Positions 36,859 through 47,564 are shown, counted from the stretch's first letter. The stretch: 64,000 bases of DNA from Saccharopolyspora rhizosphaerae (GCF_003931915.1 NZ_RSAA01000004.1:186001-250000); one strand, 5' to 3'. A program made the numbers and translations. Notes: generated by a model not told the origin, from the sequence alone.

Positions 36859-37713
36859 TTGCCGCATCGGAGATCGTTCGGAAGCGCGCTGTCGAGGCGC
36901 GCTCTGCTGACCTCGGGAGTGGCCGGCATCACAGCGGCCGGGCTCGGGCTGAGCACCGACAGCGCAGGCGGACCCGTCGAGCAACGGGTGTCGCTGGCCT
37001 CGAACGTCTCGGTCGAGCGGATCTACTCGCACGCCCGCAACCAGGCCATCGACATGGTCGCCATCCACCCCAGGAACGTGTCGTCGCGGGGGCTCCCGGT
37101 GTGCCTGATGCTGCACGGGCGCTTCGGCGACGCGCTGGACTCGGTCGCCGGCCTTCCCGCGTGGTTGTCGAACTCCGTTGCCGCCGGGCGCGTTCCCCCC
37201 TTCACGCTGCTCTCCGTGGACGGTGGTTCGAACAACTACTGGCACCGCCGCCCCGGAGACGACGCGATGACCATGCTCCTCGACGAGGTGCCGCAGTGGT
37301 TGTCCGAGCGCGGTCTGGGCGAACCGATCGCGGCGGCGGGCATCTCGATGGGCGGCTTCGGGGCCCTGGTGTACGCCCGGCGGCGCCGCGAGCTCGGCGA
37401 CCCGATCCAGACGGCCGGCGTGATCGCTCCCGCGCTGCACACCAGCTGGCGGGAGATGCGCAAGCGGCGCGCGTTCACCAACGAGGCGGAGTGGCGGGCC
37501 ATCGACCCCCTCCGCCACGTCGACGCCCACGGTGACCTGCCCCTCGGGGTCTGGTGCGGCAACGGCGACAAGTTCATCGAGGGCACCCGCCGCTTCATCC
37601 GCCTCGCCCGGCCGACCTACGCCTCGACGAGCCCGGGGCGCCACAACAAGACCTACTTCCGCAAGGCCCTCCCGGAACTCGTCGACTTCATCGGCGGCCA
37701 CATCCGCACCTGA
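36859..37713 (+). CDS. Exported esterase, alpha/beta hydrolase (esterase D/antigen 85 superfamily)
   Basis: About 284 residues. The N-terminus carries a twin-arginine-type signal: SRRALLTSGVAGITAAGLGL near residue 12. The mature part has VCLMLHGRFGD (oxyanion region) and the nucleophile elbow AAAGISMGGFGAL. Acidic and histidine candidates lie in LGVWCGNGDKFIEG and SPGRHNKTYF. This order fits the putative esterase family that includes esterase D and antigen 85. I chose TTG 36859 because GAGGAGGGA precedes it at good distance; another TTG at 36820 would add 13 residues. It begins 55 nt after fdhD on the same strand and may be co-transcribed. The substrate is unknown. Confidence 0.8.
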   Translation: MPHRRSFGSALSRRALLTSGVAGITAAGLGLSTDSAGGPVEQRVSLASNVSVERIYSHARNQAIDMVAIHPRNVSSRGLPVCLMLHGRFGDALDSVAGLPAWLSNSVAAGRVPPFTLLSVDGGSNNYWHRRPGDDAMTMLLDEVPQWLSERGLGEPIAAAGISMGGFGALVYARRRRELGDPIQTAGVIAPALHTSWREMRKRRAFTNEAEWRAIDPLRHVDAHGDLPLGVWCGNGDKFIEGTRRFIRLARPTYASTSPGRHNKTYFRKALPELVDFIGGHIRT

Positions 37714-37877
37714 GTCCCCGGGGATTCGGCGAGCCACGCGGGTGATCGGTGATCGCCGAACCTCGTCCGCTGCTCACACGGAACCCGGCGTAGTCCGGCC
37801 ACCTCGGCCGCGGCAGCGGACTCGGTCGAGGTGCGAGGCCCTGGCGGGGTGGTGCGGTGGAGCCGGCTCGTGGAGGG

Positions 37878-38516
37878 TCAGACCAGCCGGAGCTGCTCCT
37901 GGGAGCGACCGGCGGTGTAGGCGTCGGAGTCGAAGCGGTCGTGCAGGGGAACCGTTCCGTAGAGCGCCCAGCGCAGGACCGAGGGCCAGGGCCCGTAGCC
38001 GGCGTCGGTGTTGAGGTGACCGCCGTCGAGGACGACGTCCATCTCCACCTGCAGGTCCTCCGCCAGCGCGTGCGCGCGGTGCATCGGGAGGTAGGCGTCG
38101 CCGGTGCCGACGACCAGGCGCGTCATGCCCGCCGCGCGGCGCAGCGCGGTCGCGTCGACCGGGTACGGCGTGAGGTCGCGGGCGTCGGGGTGGTCCCACT
38201 CCGCGTCCGGCGGTGCCACCAGCAGCACCCGGTCCGCGCGCGGGTCGTCCGAGCCGGTGGTGGCGGCGTGGTGCAGCCACAGGGCCACTCCGCAGGAATG
38301 CGCGGCGACCACCAGCTCCGCCTCTGGTGGCACGGCCGCCAGGCGCTCGCGCAGCACCGGGAGCCACCGCTGGAGATCAGGCCGGTCCGGGTCCGGCAGC
38401 ACCGGAGCGTCGACCTGGACGCCGTGCTCCGCGAGCTGGCCCGCCAACCACTGCTGCCAGTGCCACGGACCGGCACCGGTCATCCCGTGGACCAGCAGAA
38501 CATGCATGTCGCTCAT
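37878..38516 (-). CDS. Alpha/beta hydrolase, RBBP9/YdeN-like
   Basis: A 212-residue serine hydrolase-like protein. It starts MSDMHVLLVHGMTGAGPWHW. The nucleophile region is VVAAHSCGVALWLHH, which gives an HSCG elbow as in the RBBP9/YdeN group. Acid and His candidates lie in VVGTGDAYLPMHRAHALAED and LDGGHLNTDAGYGPWP. ATG 38516 is chosen; a longer frame to 38567 lacks a ribosome binding site. It is convergent with the exported esterase. The function is not known. Confidence 0.85.
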   Translation of the reverse strand: MSDMHVLLVHGMTGAGPWHWQQWLAGQLAEHGVQVDAPVLPDPDRPDLQRWLPVLRERLAAVPPEAELVVAAHSCGVALWLHHAATTGSDDPRADRVLLVAPPDAEWDHPDARDLTPYPVDATALRRAAGMTRLVVGTGDAYLPMHRAHALAEDLQVEMDVVLDGGHLNTDAGYGPWPSVLRWALYGTVPLHDRFDSDAYTAGRSQEQLRLV

Positions 38517-38649
38517 GCCAGGCACTCCCGGACTCGTCGTCTCGCCACCCCGTCCCTCCACCATCAACTATTCACCTGACCGCCGCGGGACGTGGCACCG
38601 GGTGCCCGCGACATGCCCTGAATGACCGCATCGGGTGGCCGAACGCACG

Positions 38650-38679
38650 AGCACCCCGCGCCGAGCGGCACGGGGTGCT
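38650..38679 (-). terminator. Terminator of clpX
   Basis: AGCACCCCG (38650-38658) pairs with CGGGGTGCT (38671-38679), with a 12-nt loop. It lies about 15 nt past the clpX stop. Confidence 0.75.
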
Positions 38680-38693
38680 GGTGGAGTGACAGC

Positions 38694-39974
<1,281 letters not shown>

Positions 39975-40200
39975 GACCGCTGACCCCGTCCCCTCCGGCA
40001 CGCCTCCGATCGGCGCGCCTGACCGTATGTGCCTTCGACGGTACCTGTCGTTCCCCGCGTTCGGGGAGACTCACAGTGTCCGCCATCGCCGTGCGTGCTG
40101 TGACCAGCGTCGCGTTCGGCGTGTCGCGGTCCCGGCAGCCGGGCGTGGCGCCCGCTCCACCGCCGGACCTGCGACCGGAACTCACGCTGCGGAAACGCCT

Positions 40201-40222
40201 CCGGGGGCCCTGAGGCCCCCGG
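40201..40222 (-). terminator. Terminator of clpP1-clpP2
   Basis: CCGGGGGCC (40201-40209), CTGA loop, GGCCCCCGG (40214-40222). It lies 10 nt after the clpP2 stop. Confidence 0.85.
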
Positions 40223-40232
40223 GGACGCCACA

Positions 40233-40865
40233 TCAGGACTGCTGCTGCGACAGCTTCCGGTACGGCACGACCTCGTCGATGATGCCGTACTCCTTGGCCT
40301 GCTCCGAGGTGAGGATCTTGTCGCGGTCGACGTCCTCGTGCACCTGCTCCTGGGAGCGCTTGGTGTGCTTGGCCAGCGAGGACTCCATCAGGTCGCGCAT
40401 CCGCTGGACCTCGTTGGCCTGGATCTCGAGGTCGGAGACCTGGCCGTAGATGCCCTCGACCGACGGCTGGTGGATCAGCACGCGGGAGTTCGGCAGTGCC
40501 TGGCGCTTGCCCTCGGTGCCGGCGGCGAGCAGCACCGCGGCCGCCGAGGCCGCCTGGCCCAGGCAGATGGTGCGCACGTCAGGACGCACGTACTGGATCG
40601 TGTCGTAGATGGCCATCATCGCGGTGAAGGAACCACCGGGGGAGTTGATGTACATCTGGATCTCGCGGTCCGGGTCGTCGGACTCCAGGAACAGCAGCTG
40701 CGCCATCACGTCGTTGGCCGAGGCGTCGTCGACCTGGACGCCGAGGAAGACGATGCGCTCCTCGAACAGCTTGTTGTACGGGTTGGACTCCTTGACCCCG
40801 TACGCGGTGCGCTCGACGAACGACGGCAGCACGTACCGGGACTGCAACGACTGGTAAGGGTTCAC
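40233..40865 (-). CDS. clpP2: ATP-dependent Clp protease proteolytic subunit ClpP2
   Basis: A 210-residue serine protease subunit. It shows [20 protein letters not shown], the catalytic Ser in [16 protein letters not shown], the catalytic His in [10 protein letters not shown] and the Asp in the DVDRDK region. It is second in a clpP1-clpP2 operon with a 43-nt gap. In actinobacteria the two paralogues form a mixed ClpP1P2 complex. GTG 40865 start. Confidence 0.96.
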   Translation of the reverse strand: MNPYQSLQSRYVLPSFVERTAYGVKESNPYNKLFEERIVFLGVQVDDASANDVMAQLLFLESDDPDREIQMYINSPGGSFTAMMAIYDTIQYVRPDVRTICLGQAASAAAVLLAAGTEGKRQALPNSRVLIHQPSVEGIYGQVSDLEIQANEVQRMRDLMESSLAKHTKRSQEQVHEDVDRDKILTSEQAKEYGIIDEVVPYRKLSQQQS

Positions 40866-40908
40866 GATGGGTGACTCCTCGTAACTAGGTCCGGGTGCGG
40901 GAGGGTGA

Positions 40909-41532
40909 TCAGCTGGTCGGCAGGTTCGCCGCGCTCGCCACGTGGTCCACGAGCCCGTAGTCGCGGGCCTCCTCGGCGGTGAACCACCGGTCCCGGTCGA
41001 AGTCCGCCATGATCGTCTCGGGCGACTTGCCGGTCTGCCCGGCGATCAGGGCTGCCATCTCCTCCTTGTGCTTGGAGAACATCTTGGCCTGGATCGCGAT
41101 GTCGGCCGCGGTACCACCCAGACCGGCCGAGGGCTGGTGCATCATGATCCGCGCGTGCGGCAGCGCGAAGCGCTTGCCCTTGGCGCCCGCCGACAGCAGG
41201 AACTGCCCCATCGAAGCCGCCATGCCCATCGCCACGGTGGCCACGTCCGGCTTGACCAGCTCCATCGTGTCGTAGATCGCCATGCCGGCCGTGACCGAAC
41301 CACCCGGCGAGTTGATGTAGAGCTGGATGTCGCGGTCCGGGTCCTCGGCCGCCAGCAGCAAGAGCTGCGAGCAGATCTGGTTCGAGATGTTCTCCTCGAC
41401 CTGGGACCCGAGGACGATGATCCGCTCCCGCAGCAGCCGCTCGAAAACCGAGTCGTTGAGCGAGAGCCCGTTCGTGCCCGTCCGCATGGACGGAGCCTGC
41501 GCGTTGGACGCCGGAGTCAGGTGCTGCGTCAC
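40909..41532 (-). CDS. clpP1: ATP-dependent Clp protease proteolytic subunit ClpP1
   Basis: A 207-residue paralogue of the next gene. The triad regions are [20 protein letters not shown] (Ser), [12 protein letters not shown] (His) and [13 protein letters not shown] (Asp). I chose GTG 41532, preceded by AGGGGAG; ATG 41487 would shorten it by 15 residues, close to the mature form expected after propeptide removal. It is first gene of the operon and follows tig on the same strand after a terminator. Confidence 0.95.
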   Translation of the reverse strand: MTQHLTPASNAQAPSMRTGTNGLSLNDSVFERLLRERIIVLGSQVEENISNQICSQLLLLAAEDPDRDIQLYINSPGGSVTAGMAIYDTMELVKPDVATVAMGMAASMGQFLLSAGAKGKRFALPHARIMMHQPSAGLGGTAADIAIQAKMFSKHKEEMAALIAGQTGKSPETIMADFDRDRWFTAEEARDYGLVDHVASAANLPTS

Positions 41533-41703
41533 GTCTCCCCTGCCTTCTCCCACAATGGGCCCTTGTCCACCCTGGCCGGTCGGGTCTGCCCGGAGCTCGT
41601 CGCAGCCCTTCCAAAGTGGACCCGACGAACCACCGGGCGTCCTCGACGACCGCAGGTGATGTCCTGCTTCCCTACTCGGGTGATCCGCTACGACAGACCC
41701 TAA

Positions 41704-41745
41704 CGAACGTGGACGGCACCAGCTTCCCAGTACCGCCCACGTTCG
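41704..41745 (-). terminator. Terminator of tig
   Basis: CGAACGTGG (41704-41712) pairs with CCACGTTCG (41737-41745). CGG/CCG extends the stem after one mismatch. It lies 38 nt past the tig stop. Confidence 0.7.
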
Positions 41746-41783
41746 CTCAGAGCTTGCGTATCAAGTTTTCGGCGAGAGCCGGA

Positions 41784-43196
41784 TCACTGCTTGGACGACT
41801 CCGCCTTCGCGTCGTCGGCCTCGACCTCGGCGGACTCGGACTCACCCTCGACGACCTCGGGGGTCTCCTCGCCCTCCTGCGGGCCGAACAGCTCGTCCAT
41901 GTCCAGCGTGTTGCCCGACCCGTCGGTCACGGTGGCCTGGCGGACCACCGAGAACAGCGCCTTGCTGCGGCGGACGTCGGCGTACAGGGCGCCGATCTGG
42001 CCCGACTCCTGGGCCTGCTGCACGAACTGGTCCGGGCTCATGCCGAAGCGCTGCGCCTGGTAGATGATGCGCTGCGTCAGCTCCTCGTCGGAAACCGACA
42101 CGCCCTCTTCATCGGCGATGGTGTCCAGCACCAGCTGGGTGCGGACGGCCTTCTCGGCCTCTTCGCGGGTCTCGGTGTCGAACTGCTCGCGGGTCTTGTC
42201 CTGCGTCTCGAGCCACGCTTCGAAGGCCTTCTCGTCGTGGTCGAAGGGGTGGATGGCGTCGTGCTGACGCGCTTCCACCTCCTGCTCGACGACCTTCTCC
42301 GGCAGCGGGACGTCGATGGTCTCCAGCAGCACGTCCAGGACCTTGTCCCGGGCCTGCATGCCCTGCTCCATCTTCTTGACCCGGCCCAGGCGCTCGCGCA
42401 GGTCGGCGATCAGCTCGTCGATCGTGTCGAACTCGCTGGCCATCTGCGCGAACTCGTCGTCGGCCTCCGGCAGCTGGCGCTCCTTGATGGAGTTGACCGT
42501 GACCGAGACCTCGGCGTCCTTGCCGGCGTGCTCGCCGGCCACCAGCTTGGTGGTGAAGCTCTTGGTCTCGCCTTCGGTCGCGCCGATCACCGCGTCGTCG
42601 ATGCCCTCGACGAGCTGTCCCGAACCGATCTCGTACGACAGGCCGGAGGTCTGGGCGTCCTCGACCTCTTCACCGTCGACCTTGGCCGACAGGTCGATGC
42701 TCAGGAAGTCGCCCTGCTGCGCGGGGCGGTCAACGCCGGCCAGCGTGCCGAAGCGGGCACGCAGCGAGTCGAGCTGCTCGTTGACGTCCTCCTCCGCGAC
42801 CTCGACGTCGTCGACGCTCACCGACAGCTCGCCGAAGGCGGGCACGGTGATCTCGGGGCGGACGTCGACCTCGGCGGTGAACGCGATCTCCGCACCGTCC
42901 TCGATCTTGGTCACCTCGATGTCCGGGCGACCGAGGGTGCGCAGCTCGTCGCTGTTGACAGCCTCCAGGTACTTGGCCGGAACCGCCTCGTTGACGACCT
43001 CGTCGAGCACGGGCCCACGACCGATGCGGCTCTCCAGCACCCGCGCCGGGACCTTGCCCGGCCGGAAGCCGGGGATGCGGACCTGCTGGGCCAGTGCCTT
43101 GTACGCGCGGTCGAAGTTCGGCTTGAGCTCGTCGAACGGCACCTCGACGTTGATCCGGACGCGCGTCGGGCTCAGGTGCTCGACGGTGCTCTTCAC
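41784..43196 (-). CDS. tig: Trigger factor
   Basis: Ribosome-bound chaperone with peptidyl-prolyl isomerase domain. The 470-residue protein starts MKSTVEHLSPTRVRINVEVP. The ribosome-binding signature is QQVRIPGFRPGKVPARVLES (near residue 40), the FKBP-like domain covers about 160-240, and an acidic, Glu/Ser-rich tail is typical of actinobacteria. GTG 43196 follows AGGAGA by 4 nt; the longer frame to 43337 is not credible. It precedes clpP1-clpP2, a standard order. Confidence 0.96.
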   Translation of the reverse strand: MKSTVEHLSPTRVRINVEVPFDELKPNFDRAYKALAQQVRIPGFRPGKVPARVLESRIGRGPVLDEVVNEAVPAKYLEAVNSDELRTLGRPDIEVTKIEDGAEIAFTAEVDVRPEITVPAFGELSVSVDDVEVAEEDVNEQLDSLRARFGTLAGVDRPAQQGDFLSIDLSAKVDGEEVEDAQTSGLSYEIGSGQLVEGIDDAVIGATEGETKSFTTKLVAGEHAGKDAEVSVTVNSIKERQLPEADDEFAQMASEFDTIDELIADLRERLGRVKKMEQGMQARDKVLDVLLETIDVPLPEKVVEQEVEARQHDAIHPFDHDEKAFEAWLETQDKTREQFDTETREEAEKAVRTQLVLDTIADEEGVSVSDEELTQRIIYQAQRFGMSPDQFVQQAQESGQIGALYADVRRSKALFSVVRQATVTDGSGNTLDMDELFGPQEGEETPEVVEGESESAEVEADDAKAESSKQ

Positions 43197-43341
43197 GTGG
43201 TCTCCTAGTGCGAACGTGCTTGATTCCCCGGCGCTAGCTGAGGGCGCGGCTGCACCACGTCCGATGCCGGGCTGACCACCGAGTCTATTGCTTCCCGCCC
43301 GGGCACGGGGTGTGGGGTTGCGAGAAACGGCCCGCACCCGC

Positions 43342-43566
43342 TCAGCGAACCGGCGGAACGCCGAGGTCGGTCGGCGTGACCGCGGTGACGATGCCCGCCG
43401 CCGGGGACGAGCCGGGGGCCGTCGGCGGGCCCGGTACCCACAGGGAGACGGCGATCAGCGCCACGACGGCCGCGCCCAGCGCCGCGCACACCGCGGCGGC
43501 GGACCGCTGCAGCCCTGGACCGGTCTGGATCGCACCTCGCACGTCGGGGGAATCGGACGGGTTCAC
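43342..43566 (-). CDS. Small single-pass membrane protein
   Basis: Unrecognised 74-residue protein. Residues about 24-44 (AAVCAALGAAVVALIAVSLW) form one hydrophobic helix. A Pro/Gly/Ala-rich outer segment ends TPTDLGVPPVR. Codon third positions are strongly GC-rich, like real genes here. It starts at GTG 43566, between tRNA-Pro and tig on the same strand. It could instead be a chance frame, but the composition argues for coding. Confidence 0.5.
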   Translation of the reverse strand: MNPSDSPDVRGAIQTGPGLQRSAAAVCAALGAAVVALIAVSLWVPGPPTAPGSSPAAGIVTAVTPTDLGVPPVR

Positions 43567-43663
43567 CAGGTCGTTACCGGGAGCTGCGCCTCACGCGGCG
43601 GGGATCACCCGTGGGAATGCGAAACCGGCCACCCGCGAGTCCTGCGAGCGGCCGGCTGACACG

Positions 43664-43737
43664 TCGGGGTGGCGGGATTTGAACCCACGACCCCTCGCAC
43701 CCAAAGCGAGTGCGCTACCAAACTGCGCCACACCCCG
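43664..43737 (-). tRNA. tRNA-Pro (anticodon TGG)
   Basis: 74 nt on the minus strand. Acceptor arms CGGGGTG and CACCCCG pair perfectly. The D-arm contains GGCGCAGTTTGGTAGCGC. The anticodon arm is CTCGC-TTTGGGT-GCGAG with TGG at 34-36. The T-arm is CGTGGGTTCAAATCCCG. No CCA is encoded. Confidence 0.95.
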
Positions 43738-43863
43738 TCCGACGTGCGACACACCCGGGTACCCCGGGTGCGTTGCGAAGAGCCTATCGCGACCGGTTAA
43801 GCTGGGGCACGCAAGGTCACCAACGGACCGCGGCTGCGCCGCGGACTCAGGTGCGGCTTGCAC

Positions 43864-43934
43864 GCGGGCGTAGCTCAATGGTAGAGCCCCAGTCTTCCAA
43901 ACTGGCTACGCGGGTTCGATTCCCGTCGCCCGCT
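43864..43934 (+). tRNA. tRNA-Gly (anticodon TCC)
   Basis: 71 nt. The acceptor GCGGGCG pairs with CGCCCGC; the D-arm contains AGCTCAATGGTAGAGC; the anticodon stem-loop is CCAGT-CTTCCAA-ACTGG with TCC; the T-loop region is GGGTTCGATTCCC. No encoded CCA. It is divergent from tRNA-Pro and followed by a hairpin. Confidence 0.95.
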
Positions 43935-43940
43935 CCGAAC

Positions 43941-43980
43941 AGGGCGGAGACCCCGGCTGACCGGCTGGGATCTCCGCCCT
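43941..43980 (+). terminator. Terminator of tRNA-Gly
   Basis: AGGGCGGAGA (43941-43950) pairs perfectly with TCTCCGCCCT (43971-43980), 6 nt after the tRNA, followed by TCTG. Confidence 0.75.
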
Positions 43981-44119
43981 TCTGCGTGCCCGCCCCGTGC
44001 TGCGCGTGGTGCGACACCAGGCTCCTGCGACGCCTGTGACCAGCGGCAGGAACCGTTTTGGGGTTTGTCGCGGGCTGGGGGATGCTGAAGGTGTTTCCGG
44101 TGTTGGAGCGGGGGGTTCT

Positions 44120-45583
44120 GTGCGGCGGCTCGAGTACAAGTGGCTGGTCGGCATCACGTTCGTGCTGGCGCTGATCATGCAGATCCTGGACGTCACGATC
44201 CTCAACGTGGCGCTGGCCACGCTGGGCCGCGAGTTCCAGGCCGAGCCCGCTCAGCTCCAGTGGGTGCTGACCGGCTACATGATCAGCCTCGCGGTGTTCA
44301 TCCCGTCGTCCGGCTGGATCGCCGACCGCTTCGGCAGCAAGAAGACCTTCCAGGCCGCGGTGATCATCTTCACCCTCGCCTCGATGCTGTGCGGGCTGGC
44401 GACCTCGATGTGGATGCTCGTCGGGTCGCGCGTCCTGCAAGGCGTCGGCGGCGGCATGCTCGTCCCGGTCGGCCAGGCGATGATGTTCCGCGCCTTCCCC
44501 GCCAACGAGCGCGCGAAGGCCGGGGCGGTGCTGTCCATCCCGATCACCGTCGCCCCGATGCTGGGACCGCTGCTCGGCGGCGTCCTGGTCGAGTTCGCGA
44601 GCTGGCGGTGGATCTTCTTCATCAACCTGCCGGTCGGCGCCATCGCGCTGCTGTTCACGGTCCTGTTCCTCCGGGAGGAGACGACCCGCGACCCGGGCCG
44701 CTTCGACCTGCCGGGGTTCGTGCTGGCCGGAGCCGGCCTGGCCACGCTGCTGGTCGGCCTGGACCAGGGGGCGCAGGTCGGCTGGGCTCAGCCCGCGGTG
44801 TGGCTCAGCCTGGCCGCGTCCGTGCTGCTCCTCGGCGGTCTCGTGTGGCGGGAGCTGTCGGTGCGGTCGCCGATGCTGGACCTGCGCCTGCTGGGCGACC
44901 GGCTGTTCGGCACCGGCAACCTGCTGCTGCTGTGCATGACCGGCGCGATGTTCGGCGTGCTCTTCCTGATCCCGCTCTACCTGCAGACGCTGCGCGGGGT
45001 GTCGCCGATGTTCGCGGGGCTGACGATGATGCCGCAGGCCGTGGCGATGCTGGCGACCACGCAGGTGGTGAGCCGCGTCTACGGCCGCATCGGACCCAAG
45101 CGGCTGGTGCTGGCGGGCTTCGGCGTCCAGCTGCTCATCGGCGGGCTGCTGCAGCTGCAGGACCTGTCCACGCCGCTGTGGGCGCTCGGCCTGATCCTGG
45201 CCACCCAGGGCGTGGCGATGGGTCTGCTGATGACGCCGGTGCAGACCGCCACCTTCGCCGCGGTGTCCGGCCCGGCGATGGGGATGGCCAGCTCCATGTT
45301 CAACGTCACCCGCCAGGTCGCCACCGCCTTGGGCACCGCGGTCGTCGCGACCGTGCTCACCGCGCTCATGCAGCACAACCAATCCACAGTGGACAGCAGT
45401 GTGCCTGCGATGGCGGCCGAGGCGCAGCTGAGCGCCTTCCACGGCGCGTTCCTGGTCTCGGTGGTCTTCGCGGTGCTGGGTATCGTGCTGGCACTGCGGG
45501 TGCGCGACGCCGATGCCGCGGCCAGTCTCGATCGCCCGGATGCCGCCGCACGGCAGGGTGAACCCGAGCCGTCGAAACCGTGA
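44120..45583 (+). CDS. DHA2-family MFS drug efflux transporter
   Basis: A 487-residue exporter with about 14 hydrophobic segments. The motifs are ILDVTILNVALATLGREF in the first helix (the DHA2 D1-type motif LDxTIVNVA), GWIADRFGSKK between helices 2 and 3, and RVLQGVGGGMLVPVGQAMMF before helix 5. Relatives (EmrB/QacA type) expel hydrophobic drugs and dyes with protons. GTG 44120 is the first sensible start; the frame upstream reads from the tRNA region. No regulator is adjacent. Confidence 0.9.
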   Translation: MRRLEYKWLVGITFVLALIMQILDVTILNVALATLGREFQAEPAQLQWVLTGYMISLAVFIPSSGWIADRFGSKKTFQAAVIIFTLASMLCGLATSMWMLVGSRVLQGVGGGMLVPVGQAMMFRAFPANERAKAGAVLSIPITVAPMLGPLLGGVLVEFASWRWIFFINLPVGAIALLFTVLFLREETTRDPGRFDLPGFVLAGAGLATLLVGLDQGAQVGWAQPAVWLSLAASVLLLGGLVWRELSVRSPMLDLRLLGDRLFGTGNLLLLCMTGAMFGVLFLIPLYLQTLRGVSPMFAGLTMMPQAVAMLATTQVVSRVYGRIGPKRLVLAGFGVQLLIGGLLQLQDLSTPLWALGLILATQGVAMGLLMTPVQTATFAAVSGPAMGMASSMFNVTRQVATALGTAVVATVLTALMQHNQSTVDSSVPAMAAEAQLSAFHGAFLVSVVFAVLGIVLALRVRDADAAASLDRPDAAARQGEPEPSKP

Positions 45584-45634
45584 GATAGGTCAAGCGCGCC
45601 CCACTTCCGGACACGTCCGGGCACTATGTGAGGG

Positions 45635-46270
45635 GTGACCGACATGCCGCATGCCGATCAGGTTCGCAACCACACCCGCTGGCGCACCGACTGGCACGCC
45701 GGCCGCACCGGGTACGCCTGGGTGTTGCCGCTGGCGGACCAGTCCGGGCTGCGCAAACTGGTCAACGACTACCAGTACGCGCTGCGCGACCTGCCCGGGT
45801 TCGACCTGGTGCCGCTGGAATGGATGCACATCCTGGTCCAGGAGATCGGTTTCACCGACGAGGTGGACGAATCCCAGGTCGAGCCCCTCCTCGAGGCGAC
45901 CCGGCCGAAGCTGGCCGAGATCATGCCGCTGACGTTGGCGTTCCACCACGCGGTGGTGCTGCCCGAGTCGCTGTCGCTGCCCGCCGAGCCGCAGTCCAGC
46001 GTGCTCGACCTGCGCGCCGCCGTGCGCGAAGCCACCTCCGAGGTGCTGGGCGCCGACGCGGTCCCCTCGGAGCCCGAGGACATCGACAAGCACGTCAGCC
46101 TCGCCCACTCGACCACGGACGGACCGGCGATCTTCGCCATCGCCACGCTGCAGGCCACCCAGGTCGAGTCGGCCACCGCCAAGGTCTCGGCCCTCTCGCT
46201 GGTCAAGATGAGCCGCGACCACTCCAGCACGGAGTGGGAGACCATCGCCGAGGTCCCGCTCGGCGGCTGA
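45635..46270 (+). CDS. 2'-5' RNA ligase/2H phosphoesterase-like protein
   Basis: A 211-residue protein with two 2H-type motifs: MHILVQ near residue 68 and HVSLAHS near 153. The second motif fits H-x-S; the first has a leucine at the Thr/Ser position, so activity is uncertain. Members act on 2'-5' linkages or cyclic phosphates of RNA. GTG 45635 is preceded by CACTAT and 7 nt, a leaderless pattern, while ATG 45644 is an alternative. It is followed 43 nt later by the Eis-type gene on the same strand. Confidence 0.78.
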   Translation: MTDMPHADQVRNHTRWRTDWHAGRTGYAWVLPLADQSGLRKLVNDYQYALRDLPGFDLVPLEWMHILVQEIGFTDEVDESQVEPLLEATRPKLAEIMPLTLAFHHAVVLPESLSLPAEPQSSVLDLRAAVREATSEVLGADAVPSEPEDIDKHVSLAHSTTDGPAIFAIATLQATQVESATAKVSALSLVKMSRDHSSTEWETIAEVPLGG

Positions 46271-46313
46271 AAAAACGGTCGCTCCACCTCGGGTCGGGCG
46301 GTACCAATGGTCC

Positions 46314-47489
46314 ATGGGGAATCTTGAGGCGAGGAAGCTCGACGCTGCGGAGCACGAGGAGTTCCCGGCCGTGTTCGCGGCCGCGTTCCTGGAGGACTCC
46401 GAGGAGGAGCTGGCCCGGTTCCGCCCGATCGTCCCGCACGTCACGGCGCTGGGTGTCTTCGACGGCCCGGAGATGATCGGCACCGCCGGTCACCACGACC
46501 TCACGATCACGCTGCCCGGCGGACGCAGCTCGCCGGTGGCCGGGGTGACGACCGTCGGCGTCAAGCCCGGTCACCGCCGTCGCGGCGTGCTGACCGCGCT
46601 GATGCGCGAGCAGCTCGACCAGGTGCGCGGTTCGGCCGTCCCGCTGGCCGTGCTCTACGCCTCCGAAGGCGCGATCTACGGCCGCTTCGGCTACGGCGTG
46701 GCGACCTTCGAGAACCACCTCGCCCTGCCCGCAGGCGCTCGGTTCCGGGCCGACGTCGAGGTCGACGAGCGCCCGGTGCGCGAGGTCGACCGGGACCGCG
46801 CGTTGCCGGTCGTCCACGAGCAGCACACCCGGATCGCGGCGACCCGGGTCGGCTGGACCGGCCGCGGTGACGGGTCGTGGGAAGCCCTGGAGCTGATGCG
46901 CCAGAAGCGCGACGGCCTTCGGTCGCGCTACGCCCTGCACCCCGACGGCCACGTGATCTACCGCGCGGTCAAGAAGTGGACCGACCGCGGCCCGGACTAC
47001 GGGCTGGTGGTCACCCACCTGATGGCCGAGACACCGCGGGCCTACGCCGCGCTGTGGCGCTACCTGGTGGAGTTCGACCTGGTCAGGGAGGTGGCGTGGA
47101 AGAAGGCGGCCGTCGACGAGCCGATCGTGCACCTGCTGACCGACCCGCGCGCCGCCGACCAGCGGGTCGTCGACGGGCTCTGGCTGCGGCTGGTCGACGT
47201 GCCCGCCGCGCTGGCCGCCCGCGGCCTCCCGGACGACGTGGTCGTGGAGGTCGGCGACTCCTTCTGCCCGTGGAACCAGGGGCGCTGGCGGCTGAACGGA
47301 GAGCCCGCGACTGCCCCGGCGCAGCTGTCCCTGGACGTGGCCGACCTCGCCGCGGCCTACCTGGGCGGCACCACCCTGGTGCAACTCGCCGCGGCCGGCC
47401 GCGTGCGCGAACTCGAACCGGGCGCCTTGGCCGCCGCCTCCCGCGCCCTCGCAACCGACCGCGCCCCGAACTGCCCGGACGCCTTCTAG
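46314..47489 (+). CDS. eis: Eis-type GNAT N-acetyltransferase
   Basis: A 391-residue two-GNAT plus sterol-carrier-fold protein. The acetyl-CoA loop is GVTTVGVKPGHRRRGVLTAL near residue 80. The Eis-family stretch LYASEGAIYGRFGYGVAT follows, and the chain ends in a phenylalanine whose carboxylate is catalytic in Eis. The length matches mycobacterial Eis (about 400). Such enzymes acetylate several amines of aminoglycosides or other polyamines; the substrate here is unknown. ATG 46314 follows the previous gene by 43 nt. Confidence 0.9.
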   Translation: MGNLEARKLDAAEHEEFPAVFAAAFLEDSEEELARFRPIVPHVTALGVFDGPEMIGTAGHHDLTITLPGGRSSPVAGVTTVGVKPGHRRRGVLTALMREQLDQVRGSAVPLAVLYASEGAIYGRFGYGVATFENHLALPAGARFRADVEVDERPVREVDRDRALPVVHEQHTRIAATRVGWTGRGDGSWEALELMRQKRDGLRSRYALHPDGHVIYRAVKKWTDRGPDYGLVVTHLMAETPRAYAALWRYLVEFDLVREVAWKKAAVDEPIVHLLTDPRAADQRVVDGLWLRLVDVPAALAARGLPDDVVVEVGDSFCPWNQGRWRLNGEPATAPAQLSLDVADLAAAYLGGTTLVQLAAAGRVRELEPGALAAASRALATDRAPNCPDAF

Positions 47490-47499
47490 GAGCCGCCTT

Positions 47500-47564
47500 C
47501 TCACCCTTTCGAGAGAGGGCGCGACATGTCGCGCGACATGTCGGCCACCACTCGGAAGGGTGAG
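47500..47564. repeat. Inverted repeat enclosing two tandem CGACATGTCG palindromes
   Basis: CTCACCCTT (47500-47508) pairs with AAGGGTGAG (47556-47564), so it may act as the eis terminator. Inside, the 10-bp palindrome CGACATGTCG occurs at 47522-47531 and 47534-47543, a 12-bp spacing that would put two dimeric protein sites on nearly the same helix face. It lies about 140 bp before the next gene. Confidence 0.55.

Noticed and set aside
43741-43863. tRNA-based integration site with a mobile element
   Set aside because: The two divergent tRNAs are intact and no integrase or duplicated tRNA end is seen nearby.
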